64,000 nucleotides of DNA, from positions 248,001 through 312,000 of the forward strand of contig JBEKAY010000001.1 of NCBI GenBank assembly GCA_050015675.1, in the 5' to 3' direction. Position numbers and translations under genes: made by a program. Within the stretch, counting starts at the first letter, position 1; each line of letters begins with the position of its first letter. The notes under the pieces were generated by a model that ran no database searches, was not told the origin of the DNA, and was given only the letters and a program-made list of their open reading frames with translations. Source of the DNA: Fen-1298 sp050015675 (lineage in GTDB: Bacteria; Bacteroidota; Ignavibacteria; UBA10030). Positions 1 through 10,500 of the stretch are shown in pieces.

Positions 1-273
1 CATTTCGGCTAATTTTTTTAACTCAGGACCTGCATGATATACCCGATCCGAGTGATAGAGAGAAATCAAACCGATATATTTTGAACGGATTTGTTCCTTT
101 GTTACTTTTCCAATCAAACCAATTAAATGTCCATAGTAGGCATTCTTTTCTTCCTCGGTAGTTGTCGATGAATAAAATTTATGGGAGGAAGAAAAAGTAT
201 GCTGCCTGTATTTTTCGTAGGGCGCGTATCGCTCATATTTATTATGCCGGTTAGAACGAAGCGTATCTGCAGT
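1..273 (-). pseudogene. J-domain-like (DnaJ family) fragment, cut by window edge
   Basis: One minus-strand frame is open from 273 to the window edge and translates to a stretch ending in a J-domain-like helix-loop-helix. It contains 'SLYHSDRVYHAGPELKKLAE', which resembles the 'YHPDK..HLGPE.....AEE' core of DnaJ-type co-chaperones. The invariant HPD tripeptide, needed to stimulate DnaK, reads HSD here. A TAA at 276-274 closes the frame upstream, and there is no ATG, GTG or TTG before the J-like part. It could therefore be a decayed gene, a gene with a frameshift near its start, or one with an unusual start. The C-terminal part lies outside the window. Family assignment rests on motif similarity only. 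Confidence 0.45.
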
Positions 274-354
274 TTACCGTACTTGCTTTTCTCCCTGTCT
301 TCTCGTTTATTATCAATAATTACCAATTTCCTCATTCGTTGTAGGGAGTATCCG

Positions 355-1407
355 ATGAAAAATTATATATTGATTTTTATTCTCATTATTGCATTTTCCA
401 CAAGTTTGTTTTGTCAACTTAATCTTGTAGAGAATTTTAATTACGGAGTCGCAGATAATACCGATATAACATTGGTTGGAACTGGTTGGGTAAGACATAG
501 TGGCACCCGAGGTCCAGCGTATGCTGCGACGGGTTTTAATTATACCGGCTATCCATCATCTGGTATTGGGGGTTGCCTTAGTTTCACAAAAGGGAGTTCT
601 GGCGTTAATGATGGAGATGTCAATAAAGTATTTACAACCGGAATTGCATCAACAAGCGATGTTTATGTTTCATTCTTGGTGAACGTAAGTGCTGCTCATG
701 CAACTGCCGATTATTTTTTCTTCCTTGGACCTGCAAAGATAGCGACAACATTCCGTGGCAGAATATTTGGCAGGAGTAATGGCACTGGATGGAGTGCGGG
801 ATTATCGAAATCAAGTGAAACCATCATAAATGATGCTACTGTTTTAACTCTTAACCAAACATATTTATTTATCTTAAAATATTCATTCAATACTACAACA
901 GCGAGTGATGATCAGGTAACTCTATATATCTACGATAGTGGTGTGCCTTCGTCTGAGCCGGGATCACCAATAGTAACGATAGGTCCAACCGGTAATGGAA
1001 CAGCTTCAGATCCCACGGACATCGGATGTGTAGCAATTCGTGAAGGAAGTAATACGCCAACAGGATTTGTCGATGGTATTCGTGTTGCAACAAGCTGGTT
1101 AACGCTCACTGGCGTTCAATCAATCCAAAGTGCACTATCGACAAATTTTAAATTATCTCAGAATTATCCGAATCCGTTCAACCCCAGTACAACAGTGAGT
1201 TTCTCTGTCGCCATGCAGGGCTGGACAACTCTTAAAGTCTATAATTTCTTAGGACAGCAAATTGTTACCGCCTTCGAAGGGAACGCTGAACCGAATACAT
1301 CATATTCAGTAAAGATTGATGGTGCCAAACTTGCCTCGGGCGCATATTTCTATACACTTCAATCCGGCAACCAGCGTACAATCAAGAAAATGTTGCTACT
1401 GAGATAA
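355..1407 (+). CDS. secreted protein with T9SS type A sorting domain
   Basis: A 350-residue secreted protein. The start at 355 is chosen because GGGAG lies just upstream and a clean signal peptide follows (MKNYILIFILIIAFSTSLFC). The frame is open further upstream to 181, but that part does not look like protein. The middle (about 30-250) is a Ser/Thr/Gly-rich beta-type region with no enzyme motif that I recognise. The last about 85 residues form a typical T9SS C-terminal domain: NYPNPFNPST, then 'LKVYNFLGQQI' and a final 'KKMLLLR'. Such proteins cross the outer membrane through the type IX system and are attached or released after cleavage of this domain. Substrate and role are unknown. A bidirectional terminator follows. 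Confidence 0.85.
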   Translation: MKNYILIFILIIAFSTSLFCQLNLVENFNYGVADNTDITLVGTGWVRHSGTRGPAYAATGFNYTGYPSSGIGGCLSFTKGSSGVNDGDVNKVFTTGIASTSDVYVSFLVNVSAAHATADYFFFLGPAKIATTFRGRIFGRSNGTGWSAGLSKSSETIINDATVLTLNQTYLFILKYSFNTTTASDDQVTLYIYDSGVPSSEPGSPIVTIGPTGNGTASDPTDIGCVAIREGSNTPTGFVDGIRVATSWLTLTGVQSIQSALSTNFKLSQNYPNPFNPSTTVSFSVAMQGWTTLKVYNFLGQQIVTAFEGNAEPNTSYSVKIDGAKLASGAYFYTLQSGNQRTIKKMLLLR

Positions 1408-1438
1408 GACTTGATGATAGGTCTTTACTTGAGCTAAT

Positions 1439-1475
1439 AAAAAAAGGCGACTTGAATTCCAAGCCGCCTTTTTTT
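1439..1475. terminator. bidirectional rho-independent terminator
   Basis: A run of seven A, then GGCG and CTTG, loop AATTC, CAAG and CGCC, then seven T. The stem has A and T tracts on both sides, so it can end transcription of the T9SS gene (plus) and of serC (minus), whose ends converge here. Confidence 0.85.
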
Positions 1476-1494
1476 AGAATTGCAGATCAGACTG

Positions 1495-2577
1495 TTATTT
1501 ATTTGCCTTATAAAATTCTTCCATAAACTTTGCCAGCAGTTCTATGGATTCCATCGGGCAGGCGTTGTACACGGAAGCGCGCATGCCGCCAACTGAACGA
1601 TGTCCTTTAAGGCCGAGCATCTTCTTCGTTTTTGCTTCCGCAATGAATTTTTCCTCCAACTCGGGCGTCGGCAAATTCCACGTTATATTCATCAACGAGC
1701 GGTCTTCTTTTACTGCCACCGCGCTTTTATAGAAGCTCGGATACGCATCGAAAATATCGTAAATGAGCTTTGCTTTCTTTTGATTGCGCGCTTGGATAGC
1801 GTCTAATCCGCCTTCCTTGATGATCCACTTCAAAGTGCGGCCAACAACGAACACCGGAAGAACCGGCGGTGTGTTATACAATGAACCGGCATCTACATGC
1901 GTTTTGTATTTCAGCATAGAGGATAAATTCTGTTTCGCCTTTGCTTCCATCCATGTTTTTTTAATGACCACCATTGTTACGCCGGAAGGTCCGAGATTCT
2001 TTTGTGCACCTGCGTAAATAAGACTGTACTTTGTAAAATCGCGTTTGATGCTCAGAATATCAGACGACATATCGGCGGTTAATGGTATATCACCAACGTT
2101 GGGATCGGTTTTCCATTCAGTGCCGTAAATAGTATTATTCGTTGTAATGTGTACATAATCTGCGTCGGCAGAATATTTGATGTTCTTAGGCAATTGATTG
2201 AAGTTTGTCGCTTTCGATGAGGCAACTTCTACTACTTCACCAATAATCTTTGCTTCCTTCAATGCTTTTGACGCCCACTCGCCGGTGTTCACATAGTCTG
2301 CTTTCTTGTGTAAAAAGTTTAAGGGGAGCATAGCGAACTGAAGGCTTGCACCCCCGCCTAGAAAGATGGCAGCATAGTCTTGCGCCGATAGTCCCATAAG
2401 ACTTAACGCATCAGCTTGTGCTTCTACTACAACTTTTTCAAATGCTTTATCGCGATGACTGATTTCCATAATCGAAACGCCGATATTAGCAAAATCCATT
2501 ACGGCGTCGCGTGTTTCTTCAATAACGGAAAGAGGGAGAACAGCTGGTCCAGCAAAAAAATTATGTGCACGTGCCAT
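1495..2577 (-). CDS. serC: phosphoserine aminotransferase
   Basis: SerC converts 3-phosphohydroxypyruvate plus glutamate to O-phosphoserine and 2-oxoglutarate, the second step of serine synthesis; in many bacteria it also acts in pyridoxal phosphate synthesis. The 360-residue length is standard for this class V aminotransferase. Visible motifs are 'FFAGPAVLP' at the N-terminus, 'LGGGASLQF' (73-81), the phosphate-binding 'NTGEWA', and the PLP lysine K193 in 'YAGAQKNLGPSG'. The C-terminus has the expected 'GLKGHRSVGGMRASVYNA'. It is divergent from serA across about 360 bases, so both genes of the pathway may be controlled from that gap. There is no sign of damage. Confidence 0.97.
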   Translation of the reverse strand: MARAHNFFAGPAVLPLSVIEETRDAVMDFANIGVSIMEISHRDKAFEKVVVEAQADALSLMGLSAQDYAAIFLGGGASLQFAMLPLNFLHKKADYVNTGEWASKALKEAKIIGEVVEVASSKATNFNQLPKNIKYSADADYVHITTNNTIYGTEWKTDPNVGDIPLTADMSSDILSIKRDFTKYSLIYAGAQKNLGPSGVTMVVIKKTWMEAKAKQNLSSMLKYKTHVDAGSLYNTPPVLPVFVVGRTLKWIIKEGGLDAIQARNQKKAKLIYDIFDAYPSFYKSAVAVKEDRSLMNITWNLPTPELEEKFIAEAKTKKMLGLKGHRSVGGMRASVYNACPMESIELLAKFMEEFYKANK

Positions 2578-2936
2578 AGGTTTAATCCTTTCTAAATTCT
2601 ATGTACAATAATAGTAGGAGGTTTTTACAATCACTTTAACATACTAAAAAAAACTTTAACTGTCTATATTCTTTTTTGCGAAGACATAAATTATTTTTTC
2701 GCATTCTTATATGCCTCGTTGAAATCCTCCACATTATTATTTGGAGACAGTCGCTTATTGCAACAAAAAAGAAACATAAAATAAATTACAAAAGAGAAAT
2801 GTTAAGTTGCTGGTTAAAACATTTTTTGGTATTATCATGACAGAATAATTCACCAGGTAATTTTTCCTTTGGCACTCGCTCATCACACAGAAAGATTGCC
2901 TTAGGAATTTAACTAAATAATCTTATGGAGTTTACA
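2578..2936. promoter_or_regulatory. divergent serC/serA intergenic region
   Basis: About 359 AT-rich bases with no gene lie between the two divergent serine genes. It must hold the promoters for both. I see no operator palindrome or riboswitch fold that I would defend. The AGGA-type sequence at the serC start and GGAG at 2927-2930 (six bases before the serA ATG) are the ribosome sites. Confidence 0.4.
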
Positions 2937-3860
2937 ATGAATATTCTCGTATCCGATGGAATCACACAAGATGGCGCAAAAATTCTTACCGATGCCGGTC
3001 ACAAGGTAGATAAACTCAAGCTGACGCCTGAGGAACTGTTAAAAAAGATCAGCGATTATGATTGCATCATTGTCAGGTCTGCAACAAAAGTAACGAAGGA
3101 AGTTATTGCAGCAGGAAAAAATCTCAAAGTCATTGCGCGCGGCGGCGTTGGACTCGATAATATTGACGTGCCGTTTGCCGAAAGCAAAGGGATAAAAGTT
3201 TTAAACACACCTGCAGCGTCGACCGTATCCGTTGCTGAACTCGCTTTGGCACATATGCTTGCGATATCTCGTTTCTTGAATGTTAGTACAATGGAAATGC
3301 GACAAGGAAAATGGCCGAAGAAAGAATATGGAGAAGGCATAGAACTTTTCAAGAAGAATCTCGGTATTCTTGGTCTTGGTAATATCGGCAAGGAAGTTGC
3401 GCGGCGGGGATTAGCGTTCGGAATGCACGTGCTCGCATACGATCCGCCATTCACACCGATGGATTTCTTTGTGGAAATCACGACAAAAGAAAAAGTGCTT
3501 GCCAATGCTGACTTCATCACGCTTCACTTGCCGTACGATAAAAAGCAAGGACCTATTATCGGGAAAAAAGAATTTGAGATGATGAAGAAAGGCGTGGTCG
3601 TAGTCAACTGCGCACGCGGTGGCGCAGTGGATGAATCGGCTCTACTGGAAGCACTGAACTCCGGTAAGGTTGCAGGGGCAGGTCTTGATGTGTTTACGAA
3701 TGAACCGCCCACAGATGCGCAGAAAGCTCTTATCAATCATCCGCGCGTAAGCGTATCGCCGCATATTGGCGGATCAACCGTTGAAGCGCAGGCACGTGTC
3801 GGAGCTGAGATTGCACAAAAGGTTGTGCAGGCTTTGAGCGCACAGGAACAGCATTCATAA
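2937..3860 (+). CDS. serA: D-3-phosphoglycerate dehydrogenase, short form
   Basis: Catalyses NAD-dependent oxidation of 3-phosphoglycerate to 3-phosphohydroxypyruvate, the first step of serine synthesis. The D-2-hydroxyacid dehydrogenase signatures are complete: NAD motif GLGNIG (146-151), catalytic Arg227 in 'NCARGGA', Glu256 in 'DVFTNEPP' and His276 in 'SPHIGGS'. At 307 residues it lacks the C-terminal ACT and intervening domains of long SerA, so serine feedback through ACT is not expected. The start at 2937 is preferred over the in-frame ATG at 2925, because GGAG inside the latter is well placed as its ribosome site. Its place between serC and DUF1015 supports SerA rather than another hydroxyacid dehydrogenase. 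Confidence 0.93.
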   Translation: MNILVSDGITQDGAKILTDAGHKVDKLKLTPEELLKKISDYDCIIVRSATKVTKEVIAAGKNLKVIARGGVGLDNIDVPFAESKGIKVLNTPAASTVSVAELALAHMLAISRFLNVSTMEMRQGKWPKKEYGEGIELFKKNLGILGLGNIGKEVARRGLAFGMHVLAYDPPFTPMDFFVEITTKEKVLANADFITLHLPYDKKQGPIIGKKEFEMMKKGVVVVNCARGGAVDESALLEALNSGKVAGAGLDVFTNEPPTDAQKALINHPRVSVSPHIGGSTVEAQARVGAEIAQKVVQALSAQEQHS

Positions 3861-3873
3861 GTAACCCAAAAAA

Positions 3874-5115
3874 ATGGCGATCATCCGACCGTTCAAAGCA
3901 TTTCGGCCGAAAGCGGAATTTGCAAGCGAAGTTGCAGCAAGACCGTACGACGTGCTCAATTCCGATGAAGCACGTGAAGAAGTAAAAGGACATCCGCTTT
4001 CGTTCCTGCACGTTGGCAAACCCGAAGTGGATCTCGATCCAGGCATTGATCTCCACGACAAACGTGTGTACGAAAAAGGAAAAGAGAATCTCCAGAAACT
4101 CATTTCCCAAAAAGTACTGGTTGAAGATTCATCGCCGTGTTTGTATGTGTATGCACAAACGATGGACAGCCATACGCAGTACGGTCTTGTTGGCTGCGCA
4201 TCGGTGGATGAGTATTGGAACAACATTATCAAGAAACACGAGTTGACGCGAAAAGATAAAGAAGAAGATCGCTGTAATCATGTTCGCGTTACCAATTCAC
4301 ATTCCGGCCCGATATTTCTTACCTACCGCGACAACGACGAAGTCAACAATATTGTTGCAAGCGTAACAAGTCAAACGCCGGAGAATGATCATACTGCGCT
4401 TGATGGTATCCGGCATCAAAGCTGGGTGATAAAAGATAAAGAAGTAATGAAGAAGATTACTTCCATCTTTAAAACAATTCCCTCCCTGTATATTGCAGAT
4501 GGACATCATCGGTCAGCGGCAGCAGCAAGAGTCGGAAGAGAACATGCAAAGGCGAATCCAAATCACCGCGGCGATGAGGAATATAATTTCTACCTGGCAG
4601 TTTATTTTCCGGCAAGTCAGCTCCGCATTATGGATTACAATCGGTTGGTTAAAGATTTATGCGGCATGACGATAGAGGAATTCTTTGTAAAGTTGAAACC
4701 AAATTTCAATATCGTTGAAGCGTCTGCTCAGGTGAAACCGGCGAAGAAAGGCGACTTCGGAATGTATCTCGAAGGCACATGGTACACACTCTCCGCCGGT
4801 GCCGCGCTGCAAAGCGTTGCTGATCCGGTTCTGCGGCTTGATGTTTCAATTCTTCAGAACCATGTGCTCGATCCGATTCTCGGCATTAAAGATCCGTGCG
4901 TTGACAAACGAATCGATTTTGTCGGCGGTATTCGCGGGTTAGGTGAATTGGAGCGGCGCGTCAATTCCGGTGAAATGAAAATTGCTTTCAGCATGTTTCC
5001 AACTTCTGTAGCTGAATTGATGGCGATTGCCGACGATGACAAGCTCATGCCGCCAAAGTCAACGTGGTTCGAGCCGAAACTCCGCGATGGATTATTTGTG
5101 CACTTCTTAGGCTAA
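3874..5115 (+). CDS. DUF1015 family protein
   Basis: A 413-residue cytoplasmic protein of the DUF1015 family. It begins 'MAIIRPFKAFRPKAEFASEVAARPYDVLN' in style, with the 'RPYDV' motif about 25 residues in and the hallmark 'YIADGHHRSAAAARV' near 208-222. The function of the family is not established. It is often found beside serA and serC, as here: the gap to serA is 13 bases, so the two are probably co-transcribed. The His-rich ADGHHR motif suggests a nucleotide- or metal-dependent enzyme, but that is speculation. Length is normal and the frame intact. There is no strong ribosome site before its ATG, which would fit translational coupling to serA. Confidence 0.9.
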   Translation: MAIIRPFKAFRPKAEFASEVAARPYDVLNSDEAREEVKGHPLSFLHVGKPEVDLDPGIDLHDKRVYEKGKENLQKLISQKVLVEDSSPCLYVYAQTMDSHTQYGLVGCASVDEYWNNIIKKHELTRKDKEEDRCNHVRVTNSHSGPIFLTYRDNDEVNNIVASVTSQTPENDHTALDGIRHQSWVIKDKEVMKKITSIFKTIPSLYIADGHHRSAAAARVGREHAKANPNHRGDEEYNFYLAVYFPASQLRIMDYNRLVKDLCGMTIEEFFVKLKPNFNIVEASAQVKPAKKGDFGMYLEGTWYTLSAGAALQSVADPVLRLDVSILQNHVLDPILGIKDPCVDKRIDFVGGIRGLGELERRVNSGEMKIAFSMFPTSVAELMAIADDDKLMPPKSTWFEPKLRDGLFVHFLG

Positions 5116-5239
5116 TCTCGACGAGAATCCAAAACACATTTTTCCAAACACAGAATAACCGTTCTTACGCCGTTTGTTGCTTCTCTTGCCCCGATTCTCT
5201 ACATTGAAAATAATTATATACAAGTAAGGAATAATATAG

Positions 5240-6679
5240 TTGTCTGACGTTCTTCTTCTCCATCCAGCAGAACAAGGAATTACTTTTGGTGGCATGCCTC
5301 CTCTTGGTATGGCGTGGATTACTGCGTTTCTTCAATCGAAGGGAATCTCTACAACCCTTTTCGATCTGCAAGTGACGGAACACAGCATTGAGTCGTTACT
5401 CCAAACACATAAACCTCATGTGGTTGGCATTGGAGGTACATCGCACACTCGCTTTGAGAGCTTCGCTATTGCACGCCGCGTCAAAGCATATGATCCAGAT
5501 ATTCAAATTCTTTATGGAGGTTCGCATGCTACATTCACCGCTGAGAACACTCTGGGTCATATTCCAGAAATCGATTTTGTTGTACGGGGCGAGGGAGAAC
5601 AAACGACATATAATGTTGTATCAAAAGTGTTGAAAGAAGATTTAAACTTCTCCAATATACCGGGTATTAGTTATCGCAAGAACGGAGGCATATTTCGTAA
5701 TCCTGAAGTAAATCGAATATCTAATCTGGACATTTTACCATTTCCTTATCGCGATCCGGAAGCAATGCAACGATACAATCTTCAACTGGATTTTTTGAAT
5801 ATTCCAGCCGCTTCTGTAGTGAGTTCGCGTGGATGTCCTGTGAATTGTTCTTTCTGCTCAGCAAGTGCAATGTTTGGCACTCAACTTACCGTGCGCTCTG
5901 CTATCAATGTTGTTAACGAGATTGAAATTCTTTTAAAGGAATACAATTACGAAGGAGTCAAATTCTTTGATAGTACGTTGACATTGAACCGAAATCACAT
6001 TGAAGCAATTTGCGCCGAGATACGAAAACGTAATCTGAAATTTCCGTGGGAATGTGAGATACGCGTAAACGGGATGACGCGCGATTTGCTACATACCATG
6101 CGAGATGCCGGTTGCTACTATGTTGACTTTGGTGTGGAATCAACGAGCCCTTCTGTACTGAAAACCATGCATAAAGGCATAACACTGGATCATGTTGAAA
6201 ATGTGTTTCGCTGGACTAAGGAACTCGAGATATTCACAAAGGTCTTCTTTACATTTGGACATATTGGCGAGACTCTTGCAGATGCACGGGCCACCGTTGA
6301 ATTCATGGAAAGGAATGCCAAATATATAAGTGTTGCAGCAACCGGAATTGGTGTGCGAATCTATCCGGGAACAGAAGTAGAGCATTATGCACGCTCATCA
6401 AAATACCTGAGAAGTGATTTTTCCTGGTCTACAACATTCATCGATCAAAACGTAGAATCACTCGGGAATGATCCGCTTGTGCCTATTCTTCTTCAGCCGC
6501 AGTTTGGTTGGAGAGAATTTCGAAAAATAGAATTCCGTCTTGCCAGATTCTGGTTGAAGAATCCTCACGCTGCGTTAAGTGTGATTTGGAGCCAAATAAA
6601 ATTAGGAAGAAGCCATGTACTTTTTCGTCTCGTACAACGATTTATTGAAATTCATTTACTGAGACGAACACCACAATAG
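5240..6679 (+). CDS. B12-binding-domain radical SAM protein
   Basis: A 479-residue radical SAM enzyme with an N-terminal cobalamin-binding-like domain (about 1-130, 'VLLLHPAEQG...GMPPLGMAWITAFLQ') followed by the SAM domain. The 4Fe-4S cysteines are C199, C203 and C206 in 'SSRGCPVNCSFCSA'. 'GGSHATF' and 'DFVVRGEGEQT' match the B12-binding part of the BchE/methyltransferase-like group. Substrate cannot be named from sequence; relatives act on lipids, cofactors, tRNA or natural products. The start is a TTG with AAGGA nine bases upstream; no better in-frame ATG precedes the conserved N-terminus. It stands alone between DUF1015 and a DUF4159 gene, so context gives no substrate. Confidence 0.9.
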   Translation: MSDVLLLHPAEQGITFGGMPPLGMAWITAFLQSKGISTTLFDLQVTEHSIESLLQTHKPHVVGIGGTSHTRFESFAIARRVKAYDPDIQILYGGSHATFTAENTLGHIPEIDFVVRGEGEQTTYNVVSKVLKEDLNFSNIPGISYRKNGGIFRNPEVNRISNLDILPFPYRDPEAMQRYNLQLDFLNIPAASVVSSRGCPVNCSFCSASAMFGTQLTVRSAINVVNEIEILLKEYNYEGVKFFDSTLTLNRNHIEAICAEIRKRNLKFPWECEIRVNGMTRDLLHTMRDAGCYYVDFGVESTSPSVLKTMHKGITLDHVENVFRWTKELEIFTKVFFTFGHIGETLADARATVEFMERNAKYISVAATGIGVRIYPGTEVEHYARSSKYLRSDFSWSTTFIDQNVESLGNDPLVPILLQPQFGWREFRKIEFRLARFWLKNPHAALSVIWSQIKLGRSHVLFRLVQRFIEIHLLRRTPQ

Positions 6680-6780
6680 ATTTAATTTTCGCTAGAAATT
6701 GCCTTCCTGTAGTTCATTGATTCTCGTTCACTCTTTTTCTACATTGATTTTAGATGGAAGATTGGTTAATCAAAGCAAGA

Positions 6781-7452
6781 ATGAGGATGATGAAGTTATT
6801 CTTCATAATGAGTATGTGCTGGCTACTAATAGCAGAGGCACAGCCGCGTATTGAGAGCCAGTTCCGGATTGCGCGCTTGAAATACAGCGGGGGCGGCGAT
6901 TGGTACAACGATCCTTTAGAAGAAGTGACTCTGCTGAAGTTTGTTCAGCAGAACACGAACATCGATTGCGATCCACGGTACGAGTTTGTCGATCTCTCCA
7001 GCGATAAACTCTTTTCATATTCATTCCTGTTCATTACCGGACATGGCAACATTAATTTTTCTGATTATGAAGTGCAGCGGCTCCGCGCATATCTGATGCA
7101 AGGCGGATTTCTGTACGCAGACGATGATTACGGAATGGACAAAGCTTTTCGGCGTGAAATGAAAAAAGTGTTTCCAGACCAGGAATTGGTCGAACTGCCA
7201 TTTAGTTATGGACTCTATCATTGCCATTTCAATTTTCCGAATGGTGTACCAAAGACGCATAAACACGATGGAAAACCGTCGCAAGGATTTGGATTGTTCC
7301 AAAAAGGTCGATTAGTCGTCTATTATACGTATGAATCAAATCCAAGCGATGGCTGGGAGGATAATTCAGAAGTGCATGGCGACCCTGAACCTGTGCGGCA
7401 AGAAGCATTGCGGTTCGGAACAAACATTGTTGTCTGGGCTCTGACACATTGA
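6781..7452 (+). CDS. DUF4159 domain secreted protein
   Basis: A protein of about 223 residues with an N-terminal signal sequence ('MKLFFIMSMCWLLIAEAQ') and a DUF4159 domain. The domain shows 'RIARLKYSGGGDWYNDP' near the start, 'LFITGHGNINFSD' and 'GGFLYADDDYG', the last two shared with flavodoxin- or amidotransferase-like folds. The family usually sits with DUF4175, MoxR, DUF58 and vWA membrane proteins in envelope-stress or gliding-related clusters, but the function is not known. DUF4175 is the next gene here, 73 bases away. An in-frame ATG at 6754 would add nine residues; I prefer 6781 because it puts the signal peptide at the N-terminus. Neither start has a clear ribosome site. Confidence 0.85.
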   Translation: MRMMKLFFIMSMCWLLIAEAQPRIESQFRIARLKYSGGGDWYNDPLEEVTLLKFVQQNTNIDCDPRYEFVDLSSDKLFSYSFLFITGHGNINFSDYEVQRLRAYLMQGGFLYADDDYGMDKAFRREMKKVFPDQELVELPFSYGLYHCHFNFPNGVPKTHKHDGKPSQGFGLFQKGRLVVYYTYESNPSDGWEDNSEVHGDPEPVRQEALRFGTNIVVWALTH

Positions 7453-7525
7453 TGAGAGATGGCAGATTATAGATTTTGGATTGGCGATTTGCGATTGAGA
7501 GATTTTGTGATTGGGTGAATAAATT

Positions 7526-10500
7526 ATGCAAGGATATTCTTCCTTAACATTAACAATGTTGTCAGATCGATTGAGGTTGGTTCGAAGCAGACAGAACCGC
7601 GTTGATTTGTTTTCGAGCGCTCTCATTTTCCTTACAGGTGTTATCGCAACAGCTATGGTTCTGGCCATTACAGAAATACTGTTTGAATTTTCCCACATTG
7701 GACGAACGGCTATTTCGGTACTCTTTGTCTTCTTATTCCTTGGCGTTAGCGGTTGGATGATCGGCCGTCCGTTTCTTCGCCTCATCGGTATGATACCATC
7801 AGTCACAGAAGATTCAACAGCGCGCCACATTGGCGCATTCTTTCCTTCCATCCGCGATCGGCTTCTCAATGCACTGCAGCTCGCAAAAAATGTTGCATCC
7901 GATTCTACGCTTTATTCAGCGGAGTTGATTGATGAATCGTTGAAAAATTTTGCCGCAGAAATCCAGCCACTCGATTTTACGCAGTCGGTGGACACATCGC
8001 GTCTTCCTTTGCATCGCCGCTGGTTAATAATAACTGCCGGTGTTTCGATTCTCGTTGCGTGTATATTCCCGGCGTCTTTCTCTGGTGCAGCATATCGCTT
8101 GATTCACTGTACGCGCGAATTCGTGCCTCCACCAAAATATTATTTTGAAGTTTCTCCTGGGAATAAAGAAATCGTTAAAGGTGAAAATGTCGCTGTTCGA
8201 GTCAAAGTCATTTCTCTTCTTCCGGCATTTGCTCTGCGATCAACAGACATCACAATCTATCGACAGCAAGAAGGGCAGGAGAATTATGATGAAATGAAAG
8301 TGCAGCCGGATTCGAGCGGCGTATACCATACAACATTTCAAACTTTGCGTGCATCAACAGAATATTTTGCGCGAATCGCAGATGCTGAGAGCGAGCGTTA
8401 TAGATTGATAGTGTTGGATCGGCCATTGATTCGGTCATTCCACGTACGACTCGATTATCCGGCGTACACAAAAATCCCACCAAAAGTAATGGATGAATTT
8501 GTCGGTGATGTTACGGCATTGACGGGAACACGCATTGCGGTTTCCGGCGCGGCAAGCAAGTCGTTGAAGGAGGCGTTTATTCAATTTGGAAACAATACAA
8601 AACTTTCTTTGATAATACACGGAGAAAAGTTTTCAGCATCATTTTCACTTCTGACAGACAACTCGTATCATATTTCCGTCGTTGACGAAGAAGGATTATC
8701 GAATAGTGAACCGGTCCAGTATCAAATTAAAGCCGTACCGGATGAGTATCCCACTATTACTATTGTTGAACCGGGCCGCAACATCGATATTGCCGGCGAT
8801 CAGTCGCTGAATCTTTTTCTGCAAGCAAAAGATGATTTTGGATTTTCCAGCATGCGTCTGGGGTATCGCTTAATTAGATCACGGTATGAGCAGACGCAAA
8901 CCGATTACACATTTACTCCAATTATATTTTCCGCTGATGCGGGGGGACAAATCGAATTGCCGTTCACGTGGAATCTGACAAATCTTAATCTTGTGCCGGA
9001 AGATGTCGTTGAATATTTTGCGGAAGTGTTCGATAACGATGCCGTAAAAGGGCCGAAGAGTGGACGGAGTAATCTCTATCTTCTCCGTCTTCCATCATTG
9101 GACGAGGTTTTTGCAGATGTCGATAAAGAACACGAACATGCGATGGACGATTTGCAACAATCGCTTGAGCAAGCGAAAAAGCTGAAAGACGACGTTGAAT
9201 CCATCAATCGCGATTTGAAGAAGAACAAAGATCCCGATTGGCAGACGCAGAAGAAAATGGAAGAGATGGCAAAGCAGTACCAGCAGATGCAGAAAAAATT
9301 GGATGATGTGCATTCGCGTCTTGAGCAGATGACACAGCAGATGCAGCAGCAAAACGTGCTTTCAAAAGAAACGTTGGAAAAATATCTGGAGCTTCAGCAG
9401 TTATTCCAGCAGCTCGATGCAACTGAACTGCAGAAAGCGCTCAAACAATTGCAGCAGCAAATGCCGAATATCAGTAAAGAGCAACTTCAGCAGGCGATGC
9501 AGAATATGACATTTTCGGAAGAACAATTCCGCCAAAGCATTGAACGAACGCTGAATCTGCTCAAGCGTATTCAGATTGAGCAGAAAGTGGATGAAGTAAA
9601 GAAACGTGCGGAGGAATTGGAAAAGACAGAGAAAGAATTGCAGGAAGAAAGTTCGAAGTCATCTGATAATCCACAAAAGCAGAAGGAGCTGTCGAAGAAA
9701 CAATCAGATCTTGCGAAGAAAGAGCAGGCGATGGAACGCGAAGCAGCCGACCTCCAGCGGCGCATGGAAGAATTCTTTACCGAAATGCCTGCGGATAAAT
9801 TGAAGAAGTTGCTCGAGGAGATGCAGAAACAGCAGCTTGATCAGAAGATACAACAAGCATCCCAGCAGATGCAATCAGGAAACATGCAATCGGCACAACA
9901 AATGCAAAGTCAAATCGGTCAGCAGTTACAGCAATTCAGCAATCAAATGGAAGAGATGCAGCAGCAGATGCTTCAACAGCAATTGCAATATGTAACGAAC
10001 GAACTGCGTAAAGTGAGCAGCAACATGCTGGAGCTTTCAAAAGACGAGGAAGCGCTGAAACAACAATCGCAAAATGCACCGCCTAACTCTCCGCAACTTC
10101 GGCAAAATGCACAGGATCAACTGCAAGCAAGTCAGGATTTAAACAACGTCATTAAAGGATTGAGCGAACTATCGCAAAAATCTTTTGCAGTGACGCCGGA
10201 AATGGGAAAGGCAATTGGCGAAGCGCTTGCACAAATGAACAACGCCATGCGCTCTCTCGAAATACGCAATGGCGCCCAGGCATCGCAAGAGCAGGAGCAA
10301 GCAATGGCGGCGCTTAATCGCGCAGCGATGCAAGTGCAAAATGCTTTGCAAGTAATGATGCAGGGCGGAGGTGGAGGCGGCGCCGGGAGTTTGATGCAGC
10401 AACTGCAGAGAATGGCGGGTCAGCAGATGTCCATCAACATGCAGACGCAGCAAATGGGAGGGATGTCTCAACGGCAAGCAGCAGAAGCGGCACGTCTGGC

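Noticed and set aside
2578..2936. Riboswitch or T-box upstream of serA
   Set aside because: No conserved T-box sequence or long stem with terminator is visible in the AT-rich gap.
9286..9960. Tandem repeat or CRISPR-like array
   Set aside because: The CAGCAGATG repetition is irregular and keeps the reading frame of a coiled coil; no direct repeats with spacers were seen anywhere in the window.
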